Shown: positions 52,419 through 61,790, counted from the stretch's first letter. The stretch: 64,000 bases of DNA from Flavobacterium sp. (GCA_012837155.1 CP051546.1:2607699-2671698), one strand, 5' to 3'. Numbers and translations are program-made. The notes: generated by a model from the sequence alone, not told the origin.

Positions 52419-54074
52419 TTACAAACTCACTCCTCTTTTCCAAGGAATAAAATCATCTTGATTCAAGAGTACTGCTTTAGGGATAATTTCGCCACTAGCT
52501 GCCTTGATGCAATAGTCCAGAATGGCTTCGCCCATTTCTTCTATGGTTTTTTCGCCACTAATGACTGGTCCGCAATCAATGTCGATAATATCGCTCATCT
52601 TTTTTGCTAAAACCGAATTGGTTGCTACTTTAATCACGGGACATACAGGATTTCCTGTTGGGGTACCTAAGCCTGTGGTAAACAAAATTAAGTTGGCCCC
52701 TGATGCGGCTTGACCTGTGGTTGCTTCTACATCGTTTCCTGGGGTGCACACCATATTGAGTCCTGGTTTTGTAGCAGGTTCGGTATAATCCAACACATCT
52801 ACTACGGGGGCTGTTCCTCCTTTTTTGGCTGCTCCTGCACTCTTAATGGCATCGGTAATTAATCCGTCTTTGATATTTCCTGGCGATGGATTCATGTGAA
52901 ATCCAGAACCTACTTTGTGCGCCAAATCATCATACGATTGCATTAAATCGATGAATTTTTCAGCCGATTCTTGGGTTTGGCAACGGTCAATGATGTTTTG
53001 TTCTACTCCACATAATTCGGGAAATTCGGCCAAGAGGACTTTTCCTCCCAATGCCACTAACAAATCCGAAGTATATCCTACGGCAGGATTTGCTGAAACC
53101 CCACTAAATCCATCACTAGCACCACATTTCACACCAATACACAATTCACTTAGTGGTGCTGGTTTTCGCTCTTCTTTGTTAATTTGAACGAGTCCTTCGA
53201 AGGTTTTTTTGATGGCATCTGCTACTAATTGTTCTTCGCTTTGCGCTTGTTGCTGTTCGAAAATAAGTAAGGGTTTATCGAATTCGGGATTTTGTTTTTT
53301 GACATCCTCCATGAAGTTTTGTACTTGCAAATGCTGACAACCCAAACTCAATACCGTAATTCCCGCCACGTTCGGATGATTGGCATACGAAGCCAACAAG
53401 GCACTCAAGGTAGCCGAATCTTGGCGTGTACCGCCACAGCCTCCTTGATGATTGAGGAATTTGATTCCATCCACATTTTTAAACACTCGATTGCTATTCG
53501 CTGTGGGTGCTAACGGAATGGTTACATCTTCTAGATTGGTTCCTTGCGTATAGGCTTCTAATAATTGATGGGTGTACTGAGTATATTTATCACTTACCGA
53601 ATAGCCTAATTCATTGTGCAAGGCTTCCTTAATTACATCGAGGTTGCGGTTTTCGCAAAACACCGTTGGCACGAACAACCAATAATTAGCTGTTCCTACT
53701 CGCCCTTCTTTTCGATGGTATCCATTGAAGGTTTTGTCTTTATACTTAGAAACATCGGGGGCTTGCCAAGTAAAATCTACCTGACGATAACCATAGGGTT
53801 CTGCGGCGTGTTTCAAATTAGTGGTAGTCATTAGGCTTCCTTTGAGCACATCGCATACTACCTTTCCTACCAAAACACCGTACATAGTAACCTCATCGCC
53901 TGTTTTTAAGTTGGTGGTGTAAAATTTATGTTTTGCTTTTATCGTTTCTTGCATTACGAAAGTCTCGTTGTCAAAAACAATATTTTTTCCTTTTTCTAAA
54001 TCAGTTAATGCTACCAAAACATTGTCGTTTGGGTGCATTTTTACTACTAATTGTTTTTCTTGATTTTGTAACAT
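52419..54074 (-). CDS. uxaA: Altronate dehydratase family protein (UxaA)
   Basis: Encodes 551 aa. An N-terminal SAF-like domain (residues about 1-100) precedes the D-galactarate/altronate dehydratase domains (about 110-545). Visible motifs: RKEGRVGTANYWLFVPTVFCENRN, NHQGGCGGTRQDSATL, GVKCGASDGFSGVSANPAVG, EFPELCGVEQ, FTTGLGTPTGNPVCPVIK. The conserved Cys residues (GGCGG, VKCG, ELCG) fit an Fe-dependent dehydratase. It converts altronate to 2-keto-3-deoxygluconate in hexuronate breakdown. It is 18 bp from the MFS transporter, so one transcript. UxaB and UxaC are absent from the window. Confidence 0.9.
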   Translation of the reverse strand: MLQNQEKQLVVKMHPNDNVLVALTDLEKGKNIVFDNETFVMQETIKAKHKFYTTNLKTGDEVTMYGVLVGKVVCDVLKGSLMTTTNLKHAAEPYGYRQVDFTWQAPDVSKYKDKTFNGYHRKEGRVGTANYWLFVPTVFCENRNLDVIKEALHNELGYSVSDKYTQYTHQLLEAYTQGTNLEDVTIPLAPTANSNRVFKNVDGIKFLNHQGGCGGTRQDSATLSALLASYANHPNVAGITVLSLGCQHLQVQNFMEDVKKQNPEFDKPLLIFEQQQAQSEEQLVADAIKKTFEGLVQINKEERKPAPLSELCIGVKCGASDGFSGVSANPAVGYTSDLLVALGGKVLLAEFPELCGVEQNIIDRCQTQESAEKFIDLMQSYDDLAHKVGSGFHMNPSPGNIKDGLITDAIKSAGAAKKGGTAPVVDVLDYTEPATKPGLNMVCTPGNDVEATTGQAASGANLILFTTGLGTPTGNPVCPVIKVATNSVLAKKMSDIIDIDCGPVISGEKTIEEMGEAILDYCIKAASGEIIPKAVLLNQDDFIPWKRGVSL

Positions 54075-54092
54075 TTTATATTAACTAAAAAA

Positions 54093-55382
54093 TTATGCTT
54101 TGTTTGCTTTGTGTCCATTAAATGCGAATAATAAGATGACCAAGAAACACACTAAAGGCACAATGTACCCGTTTTGAATACTAGCTGTTTTGTCTGAAAT
54201 GACTCCTAAAATTGGAGGTAAAAAAGCGCCTCCTACAATTGACATGACAATCAAAGAAGACCCTATTTTGGTATTATGTCCTAGTCCTTCTATTCCCATA
54301 GAAAAGATGGTTGGAAACATAATACTCATAAAGAAGGCAATGGCTATTAAGGAATACACGACTATCATTCCTGTTCCTGTCATCGCCACTATCGAAAGTC
54401 CGATATTGATTACCGTATAGGCTATTAATAATTTTCTTGGATTGATGTATTGCATCAAGAAAGTCCCCACAAAACGACCTAGCATGAATGCCAAGCCATA
54501 AAATCCTAAATATGTAGCGGCTGTATCTTCGTCGATTCCTGCCGAGGTGGTTGCCATTTTGATAAAGAAACTCCCCACACACACCTGTGCGCCCACATAG
54601 AAAAATTGTGCTAAAATACCCCAACGCAAACGCATCGATTTCAACGCTCCCACAAAACTTGCGCCATCTTCTCCTTCTTTGTCTTCGTCTTTTACATCGG
54701 GCATATTGGTAAAATAAAATACGACTGCAACCGCCAAAATAATCAATCCTAAAATGAGGTACGGCATTTTTACACTCGCCGCCTCCGAAACCAAATAGGC
54801 GTGTTTTACCGCTGGTGCCATTGCTTCGATTTGGGCTTGGGTATAATTTTTATCCGATAATATCATAGGCCCTATGTATGCTGGCGCAATGAAAGCCGCC
54901 AACCCATTAAAAGACTGTGAAAAATTCAATCGTTTGGTGGCTGTTTCCGATGGCCCTAATATGGTAACATACGGATTGGCTGCTGTTTCTAAAAAGGTAA
55001 GACCACAGGCAATAATGAATAATGCTCCCAAAAAATAGATGTATTGCAATGAATTGGCTGCTGGCACAAAGAGGATGGAACCGGTTCCAAAGAGAATTAA
55101 TCCGATCATAATTCCTGACTTATACCCATATTTTCGCATGATATAACCTGCTGGTAATGCCATCACAAAATAGGCAATAAACACCGAGGAATCTACCAAT
55201 GACGATTGCAAATCGGTAAGATTAAAGGCTTTTCGCAAATGCGGAATCAAAATTGGATCTAGATTATGAACAAATCCCCAGAAAAAAAACAAACTGGTAA
55301 CCAAGATAAACGGAAAAATCCAGTTCTTGGTCGCATTAGAAACAGTTGGGGTTTGCCCATTGGATTGTGGTGATAACGCCAT
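54093..55382 (-). CDS. Sugar MFS transporter, FucP/GluP type
   Basis: Encodes 429 aa with 12 predicted membrane segments. Motifs typical of the FHS/FucP family: LFFFWGFVHNLDPILIPHLRKAF near the N-terminus (key FFFWGF and D-IL-P-L), PAGYIMRKYGYKSGI, GLTFLETAANPYVTILGP (key ETAANPY), RLNFSQSFNGLAAFIAP and the late FPTIFSMGIEGLG. Members import fucose, glucose, galactose or other sugars with protons. It is located with uxaA and divergent from an AraC regulator. The substrate is unknown, but hexuronate or a monosaccharide released by the neighbouring hydrolases is plausible. Confidence 0.9.
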   Translation of the reverse strand: MALSPQSNGQTPTVSNATKNWIFPFILVTSLFFFWGFVHNLDPILIPHLRKAFNLTDLQSSLVDSSVFIAYFVMALPAGYIMRKYGYKSGIMIGLILFGTGSILFVPAANSLQYIYFLGALFIIACGLTFLETAANPYVTILGPSETATKRLNFSQSFNGLAAFIAPAYIGPMILSDKNYTQAQIEAMAPAVKHAYLVSEAASVKMPYLILGLIILAVAVVFYFTNMPDVKDEDKEGEDGASFVGALKSMRLRWGILAQFFYVGAQVCVGSFFIKMATTSAGIDEDTAATYLGFYGLAFMLGRFVGTFLMQYINPRKLLIAYTVINIGLSIVAMTGTGMIVVYSLIAIAFFMSIMFPTIFSMGIEGLGHNTKIGSSLIVMSIVGGAFLPPILGVISDKTASIQNGYIVPLVCFLVILLFAFNGHKANKA

Positions 55383-55457
55383 AGCTTTTTTATTAAATTT
55401 ATACTCTTTTAGAATTCGAAAGATATAATCTTTAAACTTTATTTACTAATTCAATAT

Positions 55458-55486
55458 TATCTTTGTTTAATTATTAATTATCTTTG
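55458..55486 (+). promoter_or_regulatory. Divergent promoter region with repeated TATCTTTG
   Basis: TATCTTTG occurs twice (55458-55465, 55479-55486), matching the Bacteroidota -7 box TAnnTTTG. The first is spaced suitably for transcription of the AraC gene. The second is 5 bp from the GTG start and could instead be part of a regulator site. The intergenic region also serves the transporter-uxaA operon. Confidence 0.4.
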
Positions 55487-55490
55487 AAAC

Positions 55491-56357
55491 GTGAAAATCG
55501 AAAAAACTAAAATATCATCTTACCTAAACAGCTCTATTTCTGTTATTTCTCGCGAAGAATCATTCTTTAAAGCCCCTTTTCACTCTCATCCTGAACTCGA
55601 ATTGGTGTATATAAAAGAAAGTTACGGCAAAAGAATCGTTGGAAATTCCGTAGAACATTTTGTCTCTGGAGACATGGTTTTCTTGGGATCAGACATCCCG
55701 CATGTATGGCTAAGTGATGAGATTTATTATCAAGGCATTAGCACATTAAAAGCAAAAGCCATTGTCGTTTACTTCAGCAAAGACATCTTTGGTCCTATTT
55801 TCTATGAATTAAAAGAAACTCAAAAAATTAATTCCCTCTTTAACCAAGCCGTCAGAGGTTTATCTATCAACGGAAAAACAAACGAATTAATTGCTAAAAA
55901 ACTAGAAAAGCTCGTTCACAAAAAAAACTTCGAAGTCATTGTTGGACTGTTCGAAATTCTATCACTACTTTCTGAAAGTACTGACCTCACATTTGTAAAT
56001 AACGAGGCTTATACTCCCTTGAATGACCAGACTAAAAATGATCGCCTTTCGGATATTTTCGAATATGTAAAAGAACATTTTAAGGAAGATATATCGCTTG
56101 TTGAAATTGCGAAAATTGCCAATCTTACTCCTACTTCTTTTTGCAGAATGTTTAAAACAAAAACCAAAAAACATTTTGTAGAATACCTCAATGAAATAAG
56201 AGTTTCAAATGCCTGTAAATACCTCATCGAGACCGAAATGGGCATGTCTGAAATTGCATATCAGTGTGGCTATAAAACAGCCTCTAATTTTAATAAACTT
56301 TTTAAGAAACTTACAGGAACCACCCCGAAAGAATACAGAAAAAATGCAGGAAATTAA
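55491..56357 (+). CDS. AraC-family transcriptional regulator
   Basis: Encodes 288 aa. An N-terminal cupin-like sensor (residues about 10-90; FHSHPELELVYIKE, VGNSVEHFVSGDMVFLGSDIPHVW) is followed by a C-terminal double helix-turn-helix (about 190-285; DISLVEIAKIANLTPTSFCRMFKTKTKKHFVEYLNEIRV, then ISEIAYQCGYKTASNFNKLFKKLTGTTPKEYRK, key IAYQCGY and PKEYR). It starts at GTG 55491. Divergent from the transporter-uxaA pair, it probably regulates them in response to a sugar. Intact. Confidence 0.92.
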   Translation: MKIEKTKISSYLNSSISVISREESFFKAPFHSHPELELVYIKESYGKRIVGNSVEHFVSGDMVFLGSDIPHVWLSDEIYYQGISTLKAKAIVVYFSKDIFGPIFYELKETQKINSLFNQAVRGLSINGKTNELIAKKLEKLVHKKNFEVIVGLFEILSLLSESTDLTFVNNEAYTPLNDQTKNDRLSDIFEYVKEHFKEDISLVEIAKIANLTPTSFCRMFKTKTKKHFVEYLNEIRVSNACKYLIETEMGMSEIAYQCGYKTASNFNKLFKKLTGTTPKEYRKNAGN

Positions 56358-56402
56358 GTCTTTTTTAAACCAGTATAAGCCAAAAAAAACACCCAATTTT
56401 CT

Positions 56403-56750
56403 CTAATCCGAAAACACAAATTCGCATACTGAAAAATCCAACACATCCGATTTAGTTGCAGCAAGAATGAACTCGTCGATGCCTTTTTGGAGCAATAATG
56501 CCGTGGTATATTTTCTGCTAGTTGCCACTAATTGTTCATTCAACATCATTCTGAAAAAATATTTTCCGTTTGCAGCTCTTGCCTTTTCAAAAGCGTAATG
56601 CGCCACATTATTTTTTACCAAATCAATAGCCAATTCGCAATCCATCTTTAACTCAAAAGAAGTACTTGTAAAAATAATTTTTCCTTTTTTAGAGGTAAAT
56701 ACAAACTTAAAACGACCATCAAATCGTTTACTGATAACAAAAGTCCCCAT
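56403..56750 (-). CDS. YegP-like DUF1508 protein
   Basis: Encodes 115 aa. It begins MGTFVISKRFDGRFKFVFTSKKGKIIFTS, the DUF1508 pattern (FVISKRxDGxFxFxxxxxxGxxI), with a second partial repeat near AANGKYFFRMML. No signal peptide. Function of the family is not established. Frame intact; no operon partner evident. Confidence 0.82.
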   Translation of the reverse strand: MGTFVISKRFDGRFKFVFTSKKGKIIFTSTSFELKMDCELAIDLVKNNVAHYAFEKARAANGKYFFRMMLNEQLVATSRKYTTALLLQKGIDEFILAATKSDVLDFSVCEFVFSD

Positions 56751-56846
56751 AAATTAGTGAAAAATAAATTGAATCGAAATTTCCCGATTTGAATTAAAAA
56801 ATTAGAAAATAAATGACCTTAAATCTAAAAATTATCAAACTATAAA

Positions 56847-57449
56847 CTACAATTTTGCTCTTAAATTATCCTTAACTTCATCGAACCATTCGTTGCGAAG
56901 AATACTCAAAATAATACTATCCCGACGCAAGTCGCTACCAAAAGTTGGCATGTGATTTCTCAAAACACCCTCCACTTTACAACCAATACTTTTCATGGCA
57001 GCAATGCTACGTTGATTGTTGTTGTCGGCACGAAATTCCACGCGTTCCATTCCAAGGGTTTCGAAGGCAAATTGTAAAAGTAAAAATTTACAATGTTTGT
57101 TTAATCCAGTTCCTCGAAAATCTTTTCCGTACCACGTATAACCCAATTGCAATGTTTTGAATGGCAATTGAATATCATAAAACCGAGTGCTTCCAGCATA
57201 TTTTCTTAATTTCTTATCGAAAACGATAAAAGGGAATTCGGTTTGGTTGGCTTTAGCTTTTAAAGCAATTTGAATATAATGAGTAAGATTTTCTTTTCCG
57301 TTGGCTCGAACCAACGAATATTCCCAAGTTTCGGGTTCATTGAGAGCGATTTCTAATAAATTTTCGACGTCGGATTCTTGTAAGGAACGAAGTAAAACGA
57401 AGTCGTCTTCGAGGATGATATTTTGTGGAAATTCGAAAATTTCTTTCAT
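56847..57449 (-). CDS. GNAT-family N-acetyltransferase (RimJ/RimL type)
   Basis: About 200 aa. The start is chosen at 57449 (MKEIFEFPQNIILEDD) because the eight upstream residues lie in a repeat-like leader. Motifs: VLLRSLQESDVENL near the N-terminus, LQLGYTWYGKDFRGTGLNKHCKFLLLQFAFE (acetyl-CoA loop region about 100-130), MERVEFRADNNNQRSIAAMKSIGCKVEGVLR (about 135-165). Such enzymes acetylate protein N-termini or small molecules; the substrate is unknown. Confidence 0.9.
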   Translation of the reverse strand: MKEIFEFPQNIILEDDFVLLRSLQESDVENLLEIALNEPETWEYSLVRANGKENLTHYIQIALKAKANQTEFPFIVFDKKLRKYAGSTRFYDIQLPFKTLQLGYTWYGKDFRGTGLNKHCKFLLLQFAFETLGMERVEFRADNNNQRSIAAMKSIGCKVEGVLRNHMPTFGSDLRRDSIILSILRNEWFDEVKDNLRAKL

Positions 57450-57462
57450 TGTGATAATTTTA

Positions 57463-57526
57463 AAATGAGCCACGAACCTGTCTGCCGACAGGCAGGTAAC
57501 ACAAGATTGACACGATTTTTTAATTT
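57463..57526. repeat. Interspersed intergenic repeat with CCTGTCTGCCGACAGGCAGG palindrome
   Basis: The 20-bp palindrome-like core at 57477-57496 is embedded in GAGCCACGAA...GACACGATTT. This resembles the short repeats that recur between genes in many flavobacterial genomes. Only one copy is in the window, so the family claim is from general knowledge. Confidence 0.6.
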
Positions 57527-57544
57527 GGATTGTATGAAAAAAAT

Positions 57545-57901
57545 CTACTCGTTCATTTCGTCGTAACGTATTGGAACTTGCGGATCATACAGCGAACATT
57601 TAAACTCTTCCAAAGTATCTGCAAGAAGATTCATTGTTTTCCCTTCGGTGCCGTAGCAATCAATCTGTATGCTTTGGGGGGTGGTTTTAACATGAAAAGC
57701 ACCTTTCCCGCTAGTATTTTTCCAGCTATTTTCGTCTACTTTTTCCCAATTGGCAAACACCGAATGAATACGATTCAGAATCACTTGCACAGGGAGCGTT
57801 TCAAGACCTTCGACTTCTTGTTGTTCGACCAAAGCTTCGTAAACCAAATGATGGTTGAGATAAATTCCGTCTTGATATTGCCAAAAAAGTAGTTCGTACA
57901 T
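57545..57901 (-). CDS. Hypothetical 118-aa protein
   Basis: I do not recognise this protein. It begins MYELLFWQYQDGIYLNHHLVYEALVEQQEVEG, is acidic, has no signal peptide or membrane segment, and looks like a small cytosolic alpha/beta protein. The N-terminal LNHHLVYEAL and VQVILNRIHSVFANW read as two helices, and GAFHVKTTPQSIQIDCYG reads as beta strands. Between PurM-like and GNAT genes; no context for function. Confidence 0.7.
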   Translation of the reverse strand: MYELLFWQYQDGIYLNHHLVYEALVEQQEVEGLETLPVQVILNRIHSVFANWEKVDENSWKNTSGKGAFHVKTTPQSIQIDCYGTEGKTMNLLADTLEEFKCSLYDPQVPIRYDEMNE

Positions 57902-57904
57902 AAT

Positions 57905-58026
57905 TTCATTTTTTTGCCACAGATTGCACAGATTTACACAGATTACTTATTAGAAAAAGAGATATCAAAAATCCGTTTTTATCCGTGTCTTTGCTTTAGC
58001 AAATCCGTTTTATCTGTGTCCTAAAG
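57905..58026. repeat. Interspersed intergenic repeat of the CACAGATT/ATCCGTGT type
   Basis: GCCACAGATTGCACAGATTTACACAGATT, then AATCCGTTTTTATCCGTGTCTT and AATCCGTTTTATCTGTGTCC, form partly complementary blocks across about 120 bp (the first string is at 57911-57939). CACAGATT-rich repeats are common between genes in Flavobacterium and relatives. No ORF. Confidence 0.6.
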
Positions 58027-58036
58027 TTAACGCGAT

Positions 58037-59215
58037 TTAATACTCGAAAGTCCCGTATTCGCTGGTAATGGTCAGTTTCTTGGCATCGGCTGCTTCCACT
58101 CTACCTACGATTTGTGCATTGACATTAAACGATTTTGAAATAGCAATAATATCGGAAGCAATAGCTTCGGGAACATAAATTTCCATTCGATGACCGCAAT
58201 TAAATACTTGGTACATCTCTTTCCAATCCGTTTTTGATTGCTCTTGAATGAGTTTGAACAAGGGTGGAACTGGAAATAAATTGTCTTTTATAATATGTAA
58301 ATTTTGAATGAAATGCAAAATCTTAGTTTGAGCTCCACCACTGCAATGTACCATTCCGTGAATTTCATTGGATGTATATTTATCCAAGATTTTCTTGATA
58401 ATTGGCGCATAGGTTCTGGTTGGCGAAAGCACTAATTGTCCCGCATCGATTGGCGAATTTTCGACTGCATCGGTTAATTTTACCTGACCAGAATATATCA
58501 AATCTTCTGGAACGGCAGCATCATAGCTTTCTGGGTATTTTGTTGCCAAATATTTTTCGAAAACATCGTGACGCGCTGATGTCAATCCGTTGCTTCCCAT
58601 TCCGCCATTATAGCTTTTTTCATAAGTTGCTTGACCGAAAGATTCTAATCCTACAATCACATCGCCCGCTTTTATATTGGCATTATCAATGACTTTAGAA
58701 CGCTTCATTCGAGCGGTAACGGTTGAATCTACTATAATAGTACGAACAATATCGCCTACATCGGCAGTTTCGCCACCAGTAGAATGAATGGTTACCCCAA
58801 AGGAATCGAGTTCTTTGATGAGTTCTTCGGTTCCGTTGATAATTGCCGAAATCACTTCGGCTGGAATTAGGTTTTTGTTTCGTCCAATGGTGGAAGAAAG
58901 TAAGATATTATCGGTTGCACCTACGCACAACAAATCGTCTATATTCATTATCAAAGCATCTTGTGCAATGCCTTTCCACACCGAAATATCGCCTGTTTCT
59001 TTCCAATACATATACGCCAATGAGGATTTTGTTCCTGCTCCATCGGCGTGCATAATGAGGCAATAGTCTTCGTCATTGGTTAAATAATCGGGAATTATTT
59101 TGCAAAAAGCTTGAGGAAACAATCCTTTGTCAATGTTTTTTATGGCGTTGTGCACATCCTCTTTAGATGCTGAAACTCCTCTTTGTGCATAACGTTTGCT
59201 TGAATCTGAACTCAT
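58037..59215 (-). CDS. purM: PurM-like AIR synthase (phosphoribosylformylglycinamidine cyclo-ligase)
   Basis: Encodes 392 aa. AIR synthase N-terminal and C-terminal domains with SSDSSKRYAQRGVSASKEDVHNAI (start), MHADGAGTKSSLAYMYWKET, NIDDLLCVGATDNILLSSTIGRN, GGETADVGDIVRT and MVHCSGGAQTKILHF. The order and the DGAGTK loop match PurM, which makes aminoimidazole ribotide in purine synthesis. It is longer than the about 345-aa E. coli enzyme but similar to the Bacteroidota form as I recall it. Frame intact. Confidence 0.8.
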   Translation of the reverse strand: MSSDSSKRYAQRGVSASKEDVHNAIKNIDKGLFPQAFCKIIPDYLTNDEDYCLIMHADGAGTKSSLAYMYWKETGDISVWKGIAQDALIMNIDDLLCVGATDNILLSSTIGRNKNLIPAEVISAIINGTEELIKELDSFGVTIHSTGGETADVGDIVRTIIVDSTVTARMKRSKVIDNANIKAGDVIVGLESFGQATYEKSYNGGMGSNGLTSARHDVFEKYLATKYPESYDAAVPEDLIYSGQVKLTDAVENSPIDAGQLVLSPTRTYAPIIKKILDKYTSNEIHGMVHCSGGAQTKILHFIQNLHIIKDNLFPVPPLFKLIQEQSKTDWKEMYQVFNCGHRMEIYVPEAIASDIIAISKSFNVNAQIVGRVEAADAKKLTITSEYGTFEY

Positions 59216-59600
59216 TTTAATGTTGTGTCTTTTTGTTGCTTGTCCGCCGAAGGAGGATGGCGCAAATATAAATATTTTTTCGGTGTTTGCCTATTTGGTT
59301 TTCGGAAGTGTTTTGAAAAGTTATCACAACCCGTTGGACATATTTAATTATTTTTTTAAACATATAGAAACATAGCTAATGACCGATTTAATTAGTCGTT
59401 CCACTTAATTTCAGAATACATAGGCTATGTGACTCGAGACTGTAGGTCGAACAGGCGAAGCAAATCCAAAAATTGGTGTATCTCATACTTTATGTTTTTA
59501 TGCGTTTCATTTTTTAATTTCCAAAAATTCAATAATGAATTATCACAAAAAAATGCCTGTCCAAAACCGGACAGGCATTTCTATAAAATTAAGCATTTGC
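59216..59600. other. Gap between PurM-like and GSIII genes
   Basis: About 385 bp without a credible gene. Contains a CCCGTTGG octamer (about 59331) like the arms of the element at 41505-41690, and the terminator at 59549-59583. Nothing else identified. Confidence 0.5.
59549..59583 (-). terminator. Terminator of the GSIII gene
   Basis: AAATGCCTGTCC / GGACAGGCATTT with a short AAAACC loop lies about 20 bp past the minus-strand stop at 59601, with A/T runs on both sides. Confidence 0.87.
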
Positions 59601-61790
59601 TTATTTGGTAAGCAGCAATTCTCTGTATTTAGTTAGCGTCCAAATTTGATCGTCTACCAGCAATTCTAGTTTATCGCAGTGATTTCTAATTTCTTCAAAA
59701 TACGGCTTCACTTTGTTGCAGTAGGCTTCTGCCATAGCTTGAGCATCTGTCAGTTGATTTGCTTTCTTTCTTTCGTTAGTCATCTCTTCTACTTTTGAAT
59801 TGATTCCTTCGATATGTCCAGAAATTTCTCTAATCAAAATAATTTGCTCTTTAGCAAGGGTTTTATATTCTTCTCCAAAGATTTCTTTTAGCCCTTTTAC
59901 ATTCTCAATCAAAGTATTTTGGTAACGAATTACCGTCGGAATCACATGATTCTGAGAAAGATCTCCTAAAACCCTTCCTTCGATTTGAATTTTCTTTGTG
60001 TATTCTTCCAATTCGATTTCGTAACGCGCTTCAACCTCAACATGGTTCATAATTCCCATTTCTGAAAATAAATCCAAAGCTTGTTTCGAAGCCCTTGCTT
60101 TCAAGGCTTCGGGAGTTGTTTTATGATTACTCAAACCTCGTTTTTTAGCTTCAATTTCCCAAGCCTCGCTGTAACCATCGCCTTCGAAAAGGATGTTTTT
60201 AGAAACCTTAATATATTCCCTCAAAACATTGAAGATGGCTTCATCTTTTTTCAAACCTTTTGTATCAATCAAAGCATCCACTTCAATTTTAAAATCTTTC
60301 AATTGTTTAGCAACAATCGTATTCAAAGTTGTCATGGCATTCGAACAATTTGCAGAAGAACCCACAGCTCTGAACTCAAATTTATTACCCGTAAAGGCAA
60401 ATGGCGACGTCCTATTTCTATCGGTATTATCCAAAAGAACATCTGGAATTTTACCTACAACATTTAGTTTTAAATCTGTTTTTTCTTCTGGCGATAATTT
60501 CCCATTAGTCACTCCTTCTAACTCAGCCAAAACTTTTGTCAATTGCTCTCCAATAAAAACCGAAATAATTGCTGGTGGCGCTTCGTTTGCACCTAGTCTA
60601 TGGTCGTTACTAGCTGTTGCAATTGCTCCTCTCAACAACGATTCATAATCATTTACCGCTTTGATAGTATTGATAAAGAAAGTCAAAAACTGCAAATTAC
60701 TCATAGGTGTTTTGCTAGGACTCAACAAATTTACACCAGTATCAGTCGCTAAAGACCAGTTGTTGTGTTTTCCGGAACCATTGACTCCTTTAAAAGGCTT
60801 TTCGTGCAATAATACCTTTAAATCATGGCGTTCTCCCACTTTTTGCATCACATCCATCAACAAACAATTATGATCTACGGCTAGGTTTGTTTCTTCGAAA
60901 ATAGGAGCCAACTCGAATTGATTGGGTGCTACTTCGTTATGACGCGTTTTTACAGGAATTCCGAGTAACATACATTCTTGCTCCAAATCTCTCATGTACG
61001 TCAAGGCACGACTCGGAATTGATCCAAAATAATGATCGTCTAATTGTTGTCCTTTGGCAGAAGTATGCCCTAGCAATGTTCTTCCTGTCATTACTAAATC
61101 TGGACGAGAGTTTGCCAATGCGCTATCTACCAAGAAATATTCTTGTTCCCAGCCCAAAGTTGCGGTAACCTTTTTTACATTTTTATCAAAATATTTACAC
61201 ACTTCTGTTGCCGCTTCATCCATGGCAGACAAGGCTCTTAATAAGGGGATTTTATTGTCTAATGCTTCGCCAGTATAGGAAATAAAAACCGTCGGAATAC
61301 ACAAAGTCGTTCCGTAAATAAATGCAGGAGATGTTGGATCCCAAGCCGTGTATCCTCTCGCTTCGAATGTATTTCTAATTCCACCATTTGGAAAACTAGA
61401 AGCATCTGGTTCTTGTTGTACTAATTGTCCACCACCAAATTTTTCTACTGGATCGCTGCCGTCATACGAAGTTTCGAAGAAAGCATCATGTTTTTCGGCT
61501 GTTGTTCCCGTAAGTGGCTGAAACCAATGTGTATAATGAGTCACACCTTTTGATAAAGCCCACTCTTTCATACCCATAGCAATATAATCGGCTAATTTTC
61601 TGTCGATTTTGGTTCCATGTTGAATAGCTCCCTGCACTCCTTTTAAAGCATCGGCAGTTAAATACTGCTTCATCGCTTTTTCATTAAATACATTCGAACC
61701 AAAAATAGTTGATTTTCTGTTAGTCTCTTCAAAGTAGACTGGCTTCCTATTTGACGCTTCTTTTAAAGCTTGAAAACGTAATGTTGACAT
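59601..61790 (-). CDS. glnN: Glutamine synthetase type III (GlnN)
   Basis: About 729 aa; the start is set at ATG 61790 (MSTLRFQALKEASNRKPV), as the extra 14 upstream codons are AT-rich and lack family similarity. GSIII signature stretches: YTHWFQPLTGTTAEKHDAF, GWEQEYFLVD, RHNEVAPNQFELAPIFEETNLAVDHNCLLMD and HEKPFKGVNGSGKHNNWSL (key metal- and substrate-binding NGSGKHNNWS), plus the long helical C-terminal insert. It makes glutamine from glutamate, ammonia and ATP as a dodecamer in the cytosol. Divergent from the GSII gene 200 bp away. Confidence 0.95.
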   Translation of the reverse strand: MSTLRFQALKEASNRKPVYFEETNRKSTIFGSNVFNEKAMKQYLTADALKGVQGAIQHGTKIDRKLADYIAMGMKEWALSKGVTHYTHWFQPLTGTTAEKHDAFFETSYDGSDPVEKFGGGQLVQQEPDASSFPNGGIRNTFEARGYTAWDPTSPAFIYGTTLCIPTVFISYTGEALDNKIPLLRALSAMDEAATEVCKYFDKNVKKVTATLGWEQEYFLVDSALANSRPDLVMTGRTLLGHTSAKGQQLDDHYFGSIPSRALTYMRDLEQECMLLGIPVKTRHNEVAPNQFELAPIFEETNLAVDHNCLLMDVMQKVGERHDLKVLLHEKPFKGVNGSGKHNNWSLATDTGVNLLSPSKTPMSNLQFLTFFINTIKAVNDYESLLRGAIATASNDHRLGANEAPPAIISVFIGEQLTKVLAELEGVTNGKLSPEEKTDLKLNVVGKIPDVLLDNTDRNRTSPFAFTGNKFEFRAVGSSANCSNAMTTLNTIVAKQLKDFKIEVDALIDTKGLKKDEAIFNVLREYIKVSKNILFEGDGYSEAWEIEAKKRGLSNHKTTPEALKARASKQALDLFSEMGIMNHVEVEARYEIELEEYTKKIQIEGRVLGDLSQNHVIPTVIRYQNTLIENVKGLKEIFGEEYKTLAKEQIILIREISGHIEGINSKVEEMTNERKKANQLTDAQAMAEAYCNKVKPYFEEIRNHCDKLELLVDDQIWTLTKYRELLLTK

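Noticed and set aside
60193-60648. Plus-strand ORF of 151 aa opposite GSIII
   Set aside because: Shadow of the well-supported GSIII gene.
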